From NCBI GenBank assembly GCA_013350335.1, contig CM023532.1, positions 89,593,383 through 89,657,382 on the forward strand: a DNA stretch of 64,000 nucleotides, given 5' to 3'. Each line of letters begins with the position of its first letter. Position 1 is the first letter of the stretch. The position numbers and the translations under genes were made by a program. The stretch is from Chimonanthus salicifolius (lineage: Eukaryota; Streptophyta; Magnoliopsida; Laurales; Calycanthaceae). Below are positions 32,828 through 46,100 of this stretch, piece by piece. The notes under the pieces are model-generated. The model saw only the letters and a list, made by a program, of their open reading frames with translations, did no database searches and was not told where the DNA came from.

Positions 32828-35066
32828 TGTAACACCCTGTCCTTTTTCACTTGCATAAATCAGAGTATGTTTTTTTTTTTTATAAGTGAGAGAGGACGGT
32901 TGTTACGATGCGAGTCAAGTCCGAGTTTCCAAAACCCAACCCCTGATTGGCCACTATTATGTGTGCGTGGACTAAGTCCACTAAAACATTTACACATGCT
33001 TATCTTATTGCATGCGGAATAACTTATGTGAATAAGATGCTATTCATTTTCTTAACATCATTAGGCAAGGAAAGCCAATCACCATAAAATTTAAATAAAA
33101 CTAAAGATTATCAAACCATAGCAAATAAGTTCTAAGGTGTCCCAAGGAGTCTAAATTATTACAACCCAAAATGTAAGTCCTTTGAATACATCATTGAAAT
33201 CAAAACTAAGCATTTTAAACTTCAATCTTCCAACCTCTTACGCTTGGCTCCCTTCCGGTCCTACGTCCTTTTCCTTAGCATTTCCTGTTCCAACATCTAT
33301 AGGGTAGAAGTAGGGCATTAGTCAACATGCCTAGTAGGTATTCCAATTAGGGTTAGGGTACACATAGGAGTAATATTAGAATATCATAAATCCAGGGTTT
33401 ATACATCATTAATGGCATATTTGTAAAAACATCTTGTAAGTAATAAAACAATGCATGATGTCCATATCATAATCATGCTAACATAAGAGTCATGTCATGG
33501 GTGTCAATGCCAAATGAAATTCCACCCAATGTCCATACCCAATCACATCATAAATCAATCAATTGTTTCCTTGGCTAATTATGTCCATAGTGTTTGAGGC
33601 GGCAACCACCAGGGCACTATATACCCATCCACAAATTAACCGGGATTGCAAATGGAGTGTGGTCTCTTCCCTCTGCGCAAGGTTTTGGGACTGCCTACCT
33701 AGGAGCCTTTTGGCTCAATTACACTGTACTTTTCTATCAATCGGACGCGGCCAAATCTCAATGGTTCATATAGCTTCGTATAAGCTAATCTCAAGCCCAA
33801 GTCTTGTCTGGACCGCTCAGGACTTGGCTTGTTGGTCATATGTGTTCCCTCCCATGCCATGCATGAGGTAATATATGGAAGAATGCCATTTCATTTAAAA
33901 TAATCATATCATTGAAAATCAACTCATAATCATATACAATTTATTAAGCCAACGTATTAATCATATTTTGAATAAAACAAGTGTCATAATATACTCCATA
34001 GTGTTCTCAATGAGGTAGGAATCCTACCAATGTCTGATATACTATCTTTTCTTGTCTTGCAAGGATAACGCTAACGGTCGCGTGAGACGAATCGTAATCC
34101 TTTTGCGAACCTCTTTACCTCATCAAATTCAAACATACATATTAGTTGAATTTTTCATTTTAATTTCATCATCCCTATTTCAGTCAAAGTTCCATGTTCA
34201 TTTTTCAACGCATTTACGCATCATAGTCCTTAAACCGTTTAAGACCCTCAATAGGGTTCGGCCATGTGTCCCATTTTTCTTTTAAATGTGTTCATGTACC
34301 ACAAAAATCCATCAATGGGGTTTGGCCATACAACATGGCCGAGCCTCATTATTTGGTTTTGACCCTCGTTTTAATCCTCATATTATTTTAAACAATGTGC
34401 GTCAATCATCATTCATTTTTTTTTTCCATTTCTTAATCTAATAATCCCAAGTTAGTCATTTAACCTTTAAACATACATAGATCCATAAAATCATCCATGC
34501 GGTTTGGCCATGTTCTTCCTTTTCATCTCTTTTCCATCCTACATCACTTTGAGGATGGATTTTTCTTAAAAAAAATACACCGAACATGTTTTAGATCACT
34601 TGATGGGGTTCAGCCATACAACATGATCGGACCTCATCTAGTATCTCTTTTATCCTCAAATGGTCCCCATACAAAAATAGGGTTCGGCCATGCAAGAGGC
34701 CGAACCTTGTTCTTTGATTCTTTCTCGAAATCCATCCTTAATCAGGTTTGAACATGGATTCTATCTTCAATACTTAACTCAATATATATTTATCCTACCT
34801 ACTAGCCAAGGTTAGGGTTCGGCTATACAACATGGCAGAACCATCATGGAGGGTTTTCATCCTTTTACCTTAGGCATTTTTTGTATTTTTCTTAATCCAT
34901 CCATCCAATCATAATCATAGCATGGGTTCGGCCATTCAGTATGGCCAAACCTATGTTCCCTCATGTTTGATCATTCCTCCCTCTTACAATTTCTTAACAA
35001 GGCTTCATCAAAACTCTTAAGATGTTAGACCCATGGATTTGACCATATCATGGCCGAATCCATGAT
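32828..35066 (-). repeat. 5' LTR of element D, part adjoining the internal region
   Basis: Starts TGTAACACCCTGTCC. It contains the GGGCATTAGTCAACATGCC version of the palindromic box (33313-33335), an acceptor-like CTACCCTATAG, a CATGCATGAGG box near 33858, GGTAGGAATCCTACC near 34015 and decayed palindromes near 34317, 34601, 34679, 34812, 34923 and 35035. It also has a unique stretch (33590-33850) in place of the usual hairpin tandem. Split at 35066 by solo LTR 4; continues at 39183. Confidence 0.85.
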
Positions 35067-35556
35067 TGTAACGCCCGCCCCTTTTTCATCGAAAATCAGA
35101 GTTTATTTTTATTTTTTTAAAAGTGACAAAGGGCACGGACGTCACGACGCGAGTTAAGTCCGAGCTTCTAAAGCCCAACCCTTAACTGGCCAACCCCACG
35201 CGTGCGCGGAACTAAGTCCACGAGAATGGTTCACACGTAGGAAGTAAGCTCGCGGATTATAATCATTGCGGAACATGATAATAGAGTCTACCCTACCGGT
35301 TTTTAGATAGAAGGGAAGATACAACATTGAATTACCAAAATGCCCCTATGATCATATTTATATCACCAAATGTAATTGTCCATAAGTAATGTCCAAACCA
35401 TCGCAAGAAATGTAAATTTATACTACCCGACAAGCTAAGTTACTCTAAAATTACATCTCCAAAATATAAACGTAAATAAACTAAGACTGCGCTTCCCAAG
35501 CTCCTAAGCTTGGCTCCTGTCATGTCCACCGCTTCCGTCATCCCCTGCGTCATCAG

Positions 35557-37816
35557 CTAGGGTAGAAGTAGGGCGTTAGTCAACGCGCCCAGTAGGACTC
35601 CGAGTAGGGCTAGCACATGGATTAGTGATAACACGCATATCGATACAATAAAATATAACAAAATAAGCATGTAATGAATGCTATGCCATGGGTGCCTATG
35701 TCATGTGTCCCACCCATCATTCGTATGATCATACAATGTATTATCCCCATGTTTGCTTCTCGGTCGCCCTGACGGAGCATAGACTCCGGTTATAGAACTA
35801 TCCCCATGTTTGATTCTCGGTCGCCCCGACGGAGCATGGACTCCGGTTATAGCCCTCAGGCTATCCCCATGTCTGATTCTCGGTCGCCCCGACGGAGCAT
35901 GGACTCCTGTTTCATTATTTTCCCGCCCATGCCATGCATGAGATGTACGTGCATTATGCTATGTAGTATAGAGATAAACCATAATTTTGATATACCATAC
36001 ATAGCCATATAATGCATAATGTTAAAATATAATCCATATGATTCATAACTTAAAACTCATCATAAGATAAATCACAATCATAAATCCATCATAAGCCAAA
36101 TCAAAATAATCTAAAATACCATCACACATCCATCGCTTACAAAAAGGTAGGAATCCTACCGAATACCACGTAGCGTTCCGTTACGCTTTCCGTTTGATAA
36201 TCCGGTCGCCGATCGCGTACCGTTTGAGACGTCTCGATACCTTATTACATTTACCGAATTAGTCCATACATTATCCATGATTAAGTTCCTAACTGATCAT
36301 AACCCTAGATCCATTCAATGATCCTTAAGTATATTACAAGTTTATCAAAAATCGGTCCTTAACTTAGCCTATTATCCATAGGTTAAAACGCATACATAAA
36401 TCCAATTTCTTTGGCCATTTAAATACTCTAATTTGCGAACCTAAACGCAGCAACTATCCGTTCCAATTAATCATTCATAATGCATTCGATTTCATGTCTA
36501 ATCCACATAGGGTTCGGCCATGTACCATGGCCGAACCCATGGTTCTTCAAAGTGGCTAATAATTACCATTTTGCCACTCTCTCCTCTATGATTAATCATT
36601 CACCCACTTATGTCTATTTTAAGTCTAAATTTCATCCATAACTTAGACCCATTTATAATTCCATAACATATCCAAAATCAGCCACCTATTGTTTAATTTT
36701 GAAAAACATTTAATCCCCATATGTCCTTTCACATTTGGCCCTAAAGGTGGCCCACAAAGGGATCATGGGTTCGGCCATACACCATGGCCGAACCCATGGT
36801 ACCCTATCTCCCTTCTTTTGGGTCCATTTTGTCTCATTTAATCCTTTCACCAATGAATTTAATTTATTCACTTAAGTCCTCATTCTCATCCCATTTAAAA
36901 CCTCACATATCATTTTCATAAATCCATTAAAATCTAGCATTCTTCTACATCATTTTCCATTTATTAAAACCACTAATCACCACCCTAGGGTTCACCTTTA
37001 TGGATGCCATTTTCAAAGACTAATGTTTTGTCCCAAAAATAATCCATTTTAAAATTACTTACCATACTCATAATTTTCAAACTTTAGAAAACATTAACCA
37101 TTGAGCATCTAAGAGCCCTAACCTTCATAGATCACTAACCATGGGGTTCGGCCACCTTGTATGGCCGAACCCTATAGTTCATGATTTCTTTAAAACATCA
37201 TACCCCCATTTGAATTAAATCATCTATTTACATCACCATTTTCATCCCATTTAAACATCACATTATATACTCAATAAATCCATTTAAATCTATCATTTTT
37301 CTCCATTATCTTTAAACCTTATAATCTTAATAAATTACCCATTATTTACCATGTCATCCATTCATTCCATTCTATGCCTTTAAACCCTATTTAAAATCAC
37401 CTATTTTAAATCACTTGAAAACTAATTATCATAAATCATTCTCCAACATTTTAAACCTTCTAACCTTAATAAAATCATCAATTACTTTGCATTTAGGAAA
37501 CCTAACCTTTTCTCCATATTTTTCCATACTTCCATCATCCATCATTTAATTTTCCACCATGGGGTTCAGCCATGCTACATGGCCGAACCCTATGGCCCAA
37601 AGTTTCCTCACAAATCCATAACAATTATTTTAAATACTTAACATCCCTAATCCATTACTTAATCCATTCCTCCATTTTCTCCATTCATTATCCTACCGTT
37701 GGATGGATTTTTAAATTCAAAGCCTATGATGGTTTGGCCACCATCCAATCCAAGGAAATGGATTCCAAAACTTAAAACCCTAAAAAAATTAAATTTCTTG
37801 TTTAGAACATACTTAC
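35557..37816 (-). other. Putative LTR-resident intron, solo LTR 4
   Basis: On minus, GTAAGT follows GAGGACTCGTCGGATC; the 3' end is CTACCCTAG followed by CTGATGACGCAG. Branch-like GACTAACG is part of the palindromic box. About 2.26 kb. Confidence 0.45.
35755..35925 (-). repeat. Three-unit hairpin tandem in solo LTR 4
   Basis: Three copies of a unit containing TTCTCGGTCGCCCCGACGG, AGCATGGACTCCGG and TATCCCCATG, about 65 bp apart. Each has a GGTCGCCCCGAC-like and an ATGGACTCC-type self-complementary part. The same unit occurs in F (42590-42760) and as single copies in solo LTRs 1-3. Confidence 0.8.
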
Positions 37817-39182
37817 GATCCGACGAGTCCTCTGGTCTTTGTCGCTCCCGTCGACTTCCTTGGCCTCCTTTCTTCTTCCTCTCCTTGTTTGATCGGCTAG
37901 ATGTGCTTGATCAGTGGTGAAATATGCTTGGATCGGCTATGGTAGATGGGGTTAGATTGAGAGAGGGAGAGGAGAAGGTGATGGAAAACAAGATCTTAGC
38001 CTTTGATCTTGAAGGGGTGGACCAAGGCTTGCTCTCTCCTTCTCTTTTCTTCTCTTCTTCTTCTAAGTTTTCTTCTCTTTTTCTTTCCTCCAATGCATGG
38101 GACGGTTTTTGAGAGTGGGAGGGAGAGATAGAGTGAAAAATGTTTGTTTGAAATGAGATGGAGATGGTTGGAGTAGCCTTCACTCAAACATTAACTTCCT
38201 CACCAACCAAGCATGGGCTAGCTTGACTTTGGTGGTGGTGGTTGAGACCCAACCACCAAGCATGGCTCCCTTGTCCTCTTTGACTTGTCTATGTTGACCC
38301 TAATTAATCAACCTAATTAGTTAAGTTAAGTCCTCACTTAGGTTAATTAATTTCCATCCAATTTAATTCCATTAAATTATCTATCTAATAAATCTACCCA
38401 TGGTCAACCATGGTGGACGGCCCCCGCCTATACCTATCCCACCCGCCACCTCACTTGATGAGGTGGAGGTGGGCCCCACTTGGCCATGTTATTTTAATTC
38501 CATTGATTTTAACTTAGATAATTTTACAATAATTTTAATCAATTTAATTTACCTTAATCCACCTTAGTCTTCTTAAATGTATCCATGGTTGACCAAGTCA
38601 ACCATGATGGTTGGCCCCACTTTTTCCTTGGTCCACACGCCACCTCAATGGGTGAGGTGGAGGTGGGCCCCATTTGGCCATATTACTTAATCTTGATACA
38701 TCTTAACTTAGATAGTTTTATAATTATCTAATCTATTTAATTTATCTTAATTGGATCACCATTGGGTCCATGGCCCAATTATATTTTGTCTTTCCCATTT
38801 ATTTTAGGGCTTACCTACTTTGGCCCAAATTGACTATCTTGACCCAATTACTTACCATTGACCCATTAATTGTATTAATTCCAATTCATGATTTATTGGG
38901 TAGACATTGGGCCCATGGCCCAATTAAATTCCCTCCTTACCTTAGGCTTACCTCAATTGGGTCCATTGGGTCCCAAATGAGTATTGGGCCCAATTTGACC
39001 ATCCTTGACCCGATTAGTCCTCATTGACCCATTAAATGGATTTCATCCAATCCATGGCCCATTGGACCATTCTTGGACCCTTGTCCCAACTTTTGATCCA
39101 TTTGGTATTCCATCATGTTAAAATTCAAATTAAAATCAATAAATGCCAAATATATATTGATTCGAAAATTCAGGCTATTACA

Positions 39183-40444
39183 ATGATGAACCGGATTAAT
39201 CTTATGGTTGTTTTGTTTCAACCCATAGCCATCCTTTGGATGGATTTCCAACTCCATGGCCTTATAACTTTTTTGGCCCTTCATTCCAACCAACATGGAA
39301 CCCATGGGTTCGGCCACACCATGGTTGAACCTATGGTTTCCTTAGATTAATCCCCATTGATTTTATTAAGTCTAGACATACCTTTCCTTCAATGACTTGC
39401 TCCTCCTCTTTGCCTCTTCAATCTCCTTCTTTTCTTTTGATCTTTCTCTTTTTCTTTAGTTCTTTTTCCCCTTTCTTTGTTCTTAAAAAATCTTCAAGTG
39501 TATGGAGGTAGAGATGGGAGAGAGGAGAGGAGTTTTTTTTGTTGCTCAAGAGAGGGGGGGTCGGCCAAGGGGCTTGGGGTGCCCTTTGGTTTGTGTTTTT
39601 ATCTTAAAACCCTAATCTCTCACAATGGCTTGGTCTAACCAAGGAGGCTTTTGGTTTCCCAAGGGTGGCTTCATTGCTTTTGAGGTGAAGACCCTTGGGT
39701 TCCCAAGTGTCTAGGTACAATGTACTTAGACAAGATAGCCCAACTCTTAGTCTCCACCCTTGATCTTTCCTTAGATGAAATCCTAGCCTTCCATCTTATC
39801 CCTTCATCTTCCCAACTTAAGACCTCTTTAAAATAAAACCCTAATTCAAGATTTAAAATTCAAAAGTGGTTGACCAAGTCAACCCATGCCATGGTCGATC
39901 ATGCATGTGGTGACTTGGTCACCACATGGCACTCGGGTCCCACTTTGGCCATGTCACTTGATGTGTCACCTCCACTTGTATGCCACCTCAATTCTACTTT
40001 CCACCTCACTTGATGACGTGGCATCCTTGCTTAGTTGGCTTCCATGTGATGACATGGATGCCACATGGGAATGCCACATCACCCACATGCCACCTCACTT
40101 GATGAGGTGGACTTTAATGCATTAAATGCACTAATTTATCCAAATTCAATTAACTGAACTAAATTTACCCAATTATTTTCAAACTTCCATGTACCATTTT
40201 TTTTTTATTATTTTAATTCCATTATCCCCTCTTATTATGTAATTCATGTATGATGATCTAATTCATCAATTTTTTTTTTAAATCAAGATCACCTATGACC
40301 CATTGGGTCTTAATTGGGTAATTGACTCATTTCCTTGAGCATCTAATGTCTTTTTCAACTTTTTAATTTCAAAATCAATTAAATTGCAATCCAAGTGGGC
40401 CCATCCAATAAATTTATAAACTGAGGAAAATCTGGGGTGTTACA
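39183..40444 (-). repeat. 5' LTR of element D, distal part
   Basis: Resumes after solo LTR 4 and ends GGGGTGTTACA at 40444. It holds a palindrome near 39305, a donor-like GGTATGT (complement of 39376-39382), a GA-rich exon-like stretch 39400-39560 and CCACCTC/GAGGTGG palindromes 39975-40112. From 39787 it matches the 3' LTR piece. Confidence 0.85.
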
Positions 40445-40810
40445 GTGATCGGAGTAGACCTCAAACTTTTCTCCGTAGAGATAGTGCCGCCAGCTTCTGA
40501 GTGCAAACACTACTATGGCTAACTCAATGTCATGGGTGGGATAGTTCCGCTCATGAATCTTCAGCTGTCTAGAACCATAAGCCACTACGTGCACCCCTTC
40601 ATTGAGTGAACAACCAAGTCCTTCACCCGGAGCATCATTACAGTGTATATCCATTGCCTCGCTCTGGAATGATCAATATGGGCGTTGTTATCAATCTTTC
40701 TCTCAGTTCTTTGAACCTTTTGTTATATTGATCGGTCCATTAAAACTTAACTCCTTTCTGAGTCAATCGAGTGAGTGGGGCTGCAATTTTAGAGAAGTCC
40801 ATGATGAACT
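40445..40810 (-). pseudogene. pol: Element E: isolated RT/RNase H fragment
   Basis: Minus-strand frames read [20 protein letters not shown], then after a stop TDQYN-RF, and in another frame [47 protein letters not shown]. This is the RT connection and RNase H start of a further element. It is cut on the left by the 5' LTR of D, within the SDH motif, and on the right by the LTR at 40811. Nothing else of this element is visible, so D and the 40811 LTR are younger than E. Confidence 0.85.
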
Positions 40811-41889
40811 TGTAACACCCCAGATTTTCAAGTTATAAATATTTACGGTTTTTGCCATTGAATTTGTGAATTAATGGATACAAACCTTAGATGGATAAAT
40901 GTTGGGTCAATTGCTCAAATAAGACCCAACGGATGGTAGATGTGGATCAATGGAAATAAATGGGTAAGAGTTATTTAATTGGGTCAAGATTGTAATTGGG
41001 TCAAAATGCCCAATTGGGACCCAATGGGTCATGGTTGACTAGGTGGACCACCAAGTGAGTCCAAGCTTAATTTGGTTGGGGCTGATTTAAGTTGGAAATG
41101 GAATCAAATAATTGAGTTGATTCAAGTGAATTAAATGAGTAGAATTAAATGAGTGCGTTGAGCGAAACAGATAAGTTGAGTTGAATATGTTGGATTGGAA
41201 GTTATGGAGACCTTCATCTCAAGTGAGTAGAGTGGGAAGATGAGGGGTTGTAGTGGTTTCAAAGACTCAAGTCAAGGGTCACACGTTGGAGGGGGGAGTT
41301 TCATCTCATGCATGAAACTCTAAATGGTCATTAATGGGGAAGTTTCATCTCATGCATGAAACTCTAAATGGTCATTAATGGGGACAGTTTTGATGTTACA
41401 CAAGGTTACACCAAAGGCACACGTTGGAAGAATGGGGGTTTCCATCTCAAGATGGAAACCCAAGAGCCAAACCGTTGGGAGTGTTTCATCTCAAGGATGA
41501 AACCTCCAAATAGATCATAAAGGAGGAAGGTGAAAGGGCATGGGAGTTACCAAGGGGTGTCACCAAAGGACACCACCCTTGGCCTACCATCATGGATTAA
41601 GAGGAGGAAGTTGGAGAATTTTTGGTTGTTACACAAAGACATACAAGGCATACACGTTGGGACGGTTTCCATCTCATGATGGAAACCCAAGAGGCACAAA
41701 GTTGGAGAGTTTCATTTCATGGGATGAAACCCCCAAAGCAAATGATAATGAGGGAGGTGAAAGGTCATGGGAGTTACAAAGGGGTATCAACCAAAGGACA
41801 CCACCCTTGGCTGATTTACATTGGGCAACAAGGAGAATTCCTTGTTTTATCTCACCTTCTCCCTCTCTCACTCAAGGCCGACCACTCTC
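40811..41889 (+). repeat. Plus-strand LTR fragment interrupted by element F
   Basis: Starts TGTAACACCCCAG, related to solo LTR 3 including the TTTCATCTCATG/GATGAAAC and GGTTTCCATCTC repeats (41210-41735). Five bases before it are GAACT. It is cut at 41889 (CTCTC) by element F and would resume to the right of the window. Confidence 0.82.
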
Positions 41890-43152
41890 TGTAACACCCG
41901 CCCCTTTTCACCGAAAATCAGAGTCTATTTTTTTTTAAATGAAAGTGACAAAGGGCGCAGACGTCACGACGCGAGTTAAGTCCGAGCTTCTAAAGCCCGG
42001 CCCTTAACTGGCCAACCCTACGGGTGTGTGGAACGAAGTCCACGAAGAACAGTTCACATGTAGAAGTAAGTGTACGAAATGTTACATTTAATGCGGAATG
42101 ACAATGAGGCTAACCTTCAATTTTTAGATAGCAGGGAAGATTTCATCATTTAATTACTAAAATGCCATAACATTATATGTCTATAATAAAATCCAAAACA
42201 TAGTAATAAGTCTAAAATATACAGTCCGACAAGTTAACTATTCAAATACAGATTTTCAAAATAAAGTTTAAAACAAAGTAAATAATCCATCTCCCAAGCT
42301 CCTAAGCTTGGCTCCCGTCTCGCGCTTCTGCTCCGGCATTTCCTGCGTCATCAGCTAGGGTAGAAGTAGGGCGTTGGACCACGCCCCCAGTAGAACTTCG
42401 AGTAGGGCTAGCACATGGATTAGTAATAACAGCATACAGATAATAACACAATGAAAACTGGTAAACCATCATATAATGAAAATATAAAGTGAATGCCATG
42501 CCATGGGTGTCTATGTTATGAATCCCACCCATCATCCCTATCATCATGATGTCATATCCCCCTTGACGGCAAGACCTCGTCAAGGTATCCCCATGCCTGT
42601 TCTCTGTCGCCCCGACGGAGCATGGACTCCGGTTATAGCCTATCAGGCTATCCCCATGCCTGTTCTCGGTCGCCCCGACGGAGCATGGACTCCGGTTATA
42701 GCCTATCAGGTTATCCCCATGCCTGTTCTCGGCTGCCCCGACGGAGCATGGACTCCGGTTTGTTTATTTTTTTCGGCCCATCCCATGCATGAGATGTAAT
42801 ACATTATGCTATGTAGTATTTATAACTCATAACCTTAACATATCATATATAGCCTTAACTTATAATGCATAACCCTAAACATAATTCATAGCCATATTCC
42901 ATATAATACTTAATCATAGACATAAGAATCCATCTTAAACATATCATAATCTTAAAACCCATCATACAACCAATCAATATAATTACTAAAAATAAACCAA
43001 TAAACCAATCACATAGCATCTAATCCATGGCTTACAAATAGGTAGGAATCCTACAGAATACCGACTCACGTCCTTTTTCATTTTCGTCTGATAATTTGGC
43101 TACTGACACGCGTACCGCTTGCGATATCAAATACCTTATTACACACACATAA
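41890..43152 (-). repeat. 3' LTR of element F, first part
   Basis: Starts TGTAACACCCGCCCC and matches 63302-64000 closely (same CACGAAGAACAGTTCACA, AGATAGCAGGGAAGATTTCA). Contains the terminal hairpin 41975-42008, acceptor-like AG at 42355-42356 (minus), the palindromic box near 42372, a CCTTGACG/CGTCAAGG hairpin at 42548-42576, three tandem units 42590-42760 and a CATGCATGAGATG box near 42785. Interrupted by B at CATAA. Confidence 0.88.
42548..42765 (-). repeat. Hairpin and three-unit tandem in the F 3' LTR
   Basis: A hairpin with arms CCTTGACG and CGTCAAGG, then three units of about 65 bp with GTCGCCCCGACGG and AGCATGGACTCCGG joined by TATAGCCTATCAGG. Same place as the tandems in solo LTRs 1, 2 and 4. 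Confidence 0.8.
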
Positions 43153-46100
43153 TGTAATGCCCCGCCCTTTCCGAGAATTTCAGAGTCTAATTTTTTTTTT
43201 TTAAAGTTATAATAAAACATCGAAAGAGAGCGGCGGCGTCACGACGAGAGTTAAGTTCCGACTACCCAAGTCTGAACCTTAACTGGCGACCCATGTGTAC
43301 ATGGATTAGACCATGATTACGAATCACACATGGAACTAACATCAACATGCGGAATAACCTAGATTAATTGCGGAATAGAAAGACCAGATAGCAAGTAACA
43401 GTCTTAAACATTATTTAACATAGATCAACCATCCAAATGTTATCAACCTAATCAAACCATAGCAAGTAGTGAATTATTACATGTCCCACAAAAGTATTCA
43501 AAAGACAGTAATATAAAGTAGTTCAGTCCTTCATTCAAGCACTTCGGCTTGGCTCCCCTCCAGGTCAACGACCTTTCCTTTCCCTTTGCTTGTACCTGCG
43601 ATCTCCTCTGAGGATAGAATTAGGGCGTTAGATCAACGCGCCCAGTATGTTCCCGAATCAGGGCTACCACATGTTAGCATATAAAACATGCATATATATC
43701 ATATTACATGATCATTAAAAACAGGTAAAACAATGCTATGAAATATGCACATGCAATGGGCATCCCCCATTATGTACTTTCATAGCCATCACTTGACGTG
43801 CCTTGCACCGACAAGGTAAATTACAACACACTTTCATCTCTTCTATAAAATATGTACATGCAATGAGCAACCCCCATCATGTACATTCGTAGCCATCACT
43901 TGACGTGCGTTGCACCGACAAGGTAAATTACAACACACTTTCATCTCTTCTATAAAATATGTACATGCAATGAGCAACCCCCATCATGTACATTCGTAGC
44001 CATCACTGTAGAACTTCATTCATTAACCCATGACTATGCATGAGATGCCAATGCCTGTATGCCATTTGTTAATGCATAATATATCATTTGAAACACATAT
44101 ATTAAAACAAGAGTATCATAAGAAAAACTGGGTAAAAACCGTGGTTACAAGTAGGTAGGAAACCTACTGAAGAATCACTTCAGCGTCCGTTCTTTCTTAG
44201 GCTTTAACCGGTCACGATTCATTTGTCGTTCAACTTTCGGTACCTTATTATGCAACAATAAGTAAATCATAATCTTATTTACATGTCCATTCACATATGA
44301 GACCTAAAACATCTTATATGTTCTTTTGATCAATCTCTTCATTTGGCTTGTATTCACAGATTTGCCATTGCCACCAATACCTTGATTAAATTCTACAACC
44401 TTAACCGTAACCTTAACATGGTTCAGCCATGTTTTGGCTGACCAAATCAGCAAACATAATTTCATTTTTAATCACACCCACATCCATAAAATGACCCATG
44501 AAAACGGTCCATGGGGTTCGGCCATACTCATGGCCGAAACCCTTATGGTTCTTTTACTCAACAATGTCCTTTATTTACATACTAATTGGCTCTACCCCTT
44601 AGCCATATTAAGCCCATTGTTTAGCCATCCCATGGCCAACCCAAAATCAGTAACCTTATCACATAAAAATCTCCCAAAAATAGTCCACAAAGGTCTATGG
44701 TTTCCCATTTTTCCAACATGAAAACCAACCCTCTTTTACATGGGGTTCGGCCCTCCATGTTGGCCGAACCCAATGGCTATGTTTACTGTTTTTAAACTTT
44801 AGATAATAATGTAATAACAGTATATTAAAATCAGGTTTTAACTTTCAAACAAACCATCCAAAACAGTCCATAAAAAGTCTATGGTTTACATGTTTTTCTA
44901 ACATGAAAACCAACATCCTTTTACATGGGGTTCGGCCCTCCATGGTGGCCGAACCCAATGGTTAGGTTTACTGTTTTTACATCTCAGATAATATTGTGAT
45001 AACAGTATATTAAATCAGGTTTTAACTTTCAAACAAACCATCTAAAACAGTCCATAAAAAGTCTATGGTTTACATGTTTTTCCAACATGAACACCAACAT
45101 CCTTTTACATGGGGTTCGGCCCTCCATGGTGGCCGAACCCAATGGTTAGGTTTACTGTTTTTAAACCTCAGATAATAATGTAATAATAGTATATTAAATC
45201 AGGTTTTAACTTTCAAACAAACCTCCAAAAATTAGCCCATTTTCATAGGGTTTTAATTTCCAAAACTATCAAAAACAGTCCACAAAATCCATGGTTTTCA
45301 TGTTTCCAAAACATGAAAACCAAGCCATCTCTTACATGGTTTAGACCCTTGTCAAATTCGGCCATAGCATGGCCAAATTATGACATTGAAATTCATGCTT
45401 TCAATCTTTCCAAAGTATGTATCTTAAACCTCTAAAATCAGTCCTATACTTGCATGGTTTAAATCTTACAAGACCATCAAGATTAACCATAATATTTCAT
45501 GGGGTTCGGCCATCCAAAGTGGCTGAACCCTATGTCCATGTTTTCCATCTAATTGGGCATAAAAAATTATACTTTAACCCTTTGATAGATTTGACCATCA
45601 CATGGCCGAATCATGTTTTATTTTACCCATTTTATTAAACATAAATCAATGGGAAAAACTTACCACTTTCCTTTGCCTTTTGCTCTTGACTTTTAATCCT
45701 TGTTTCCTTTACTCCTTGCTGGTTGTATGCTTGAATATTTGGTACCAAAAGCCTCTGCTGTTCCAGCTGAGAACACCAATTGGAGAGAGGGAGAGAGATG
45801 GGATTGTATGGCTTTCACAATGGTAAAACACGCCCAAAATTGTTGCTTATTGCTTTTGTATTTTCAGCCACATCACCATTTACTTCTCATCAAGCCTTGC
45901 ACAAACCAATGGGTATTGGGTGCCATCCAAGGCACCCCTTGGCAGCTACCCATGCAGCCATTCAGATTCCCAAGCAACTCACCTCAAACTATGCATTTCA
46001 TTTATCATTGATCATGGAACTCACCCCAAACAAGTCCCCAACGTGTGGGACTTGTTTTGGGTGGTTAAAGCTGAGCAAAACTCTTCCAATTCCCACTTGA

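Larger units (their letters stand above)
35067..39182 (-). mobile_element. Solo LTR 4, inserted in the 5' LTR of element D
   Basis: A 4116-bp LTR, plus-strand reading TGTAACGCCCG to GGCTATTACA, with target duplication ATGAT (35062-35066, 39183-39187). No internal region. Minus-strand order: GGGTCAA-rich start with CCACCTCACTTGATGAGG palindromes (38447, 38640), GA-rich exon-like part with a 90-codon ORF (37911-38183), donor-like GTAAGT (complement of 37811-37816), palindromes near 37560, 37143, 36767 and 36508, GGTAGGAATCCTACC near 36143, RY box near 35930, three tandem units 35755-35925, GGGCGTTAGTCAACGCGCCC near 35572, terminal hairpin 35153-35186. Confidence 0.92.
27952..40444 (-). mobile_element. 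Element D: degenerate Tekay/Del element with both LTRs partial
   Basis: Minus-strand element. The 3' LTR survives as 27952-28606, the internal region spans 28607-32827, and the 5' LTR is 32828-35066 plus 39183-40444 around solo LTR 4. The two LTR pieces 27952-28606 and about 39787-40444 match nearly base for base, proving they are the pair. The element lies in a pol fragment (element E) at 40444; the right flank is GTGAT, the left duplicate is lost. Gag-pol has stops, frameshifts and deletions, so it is dead. Confidence 0.88.
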
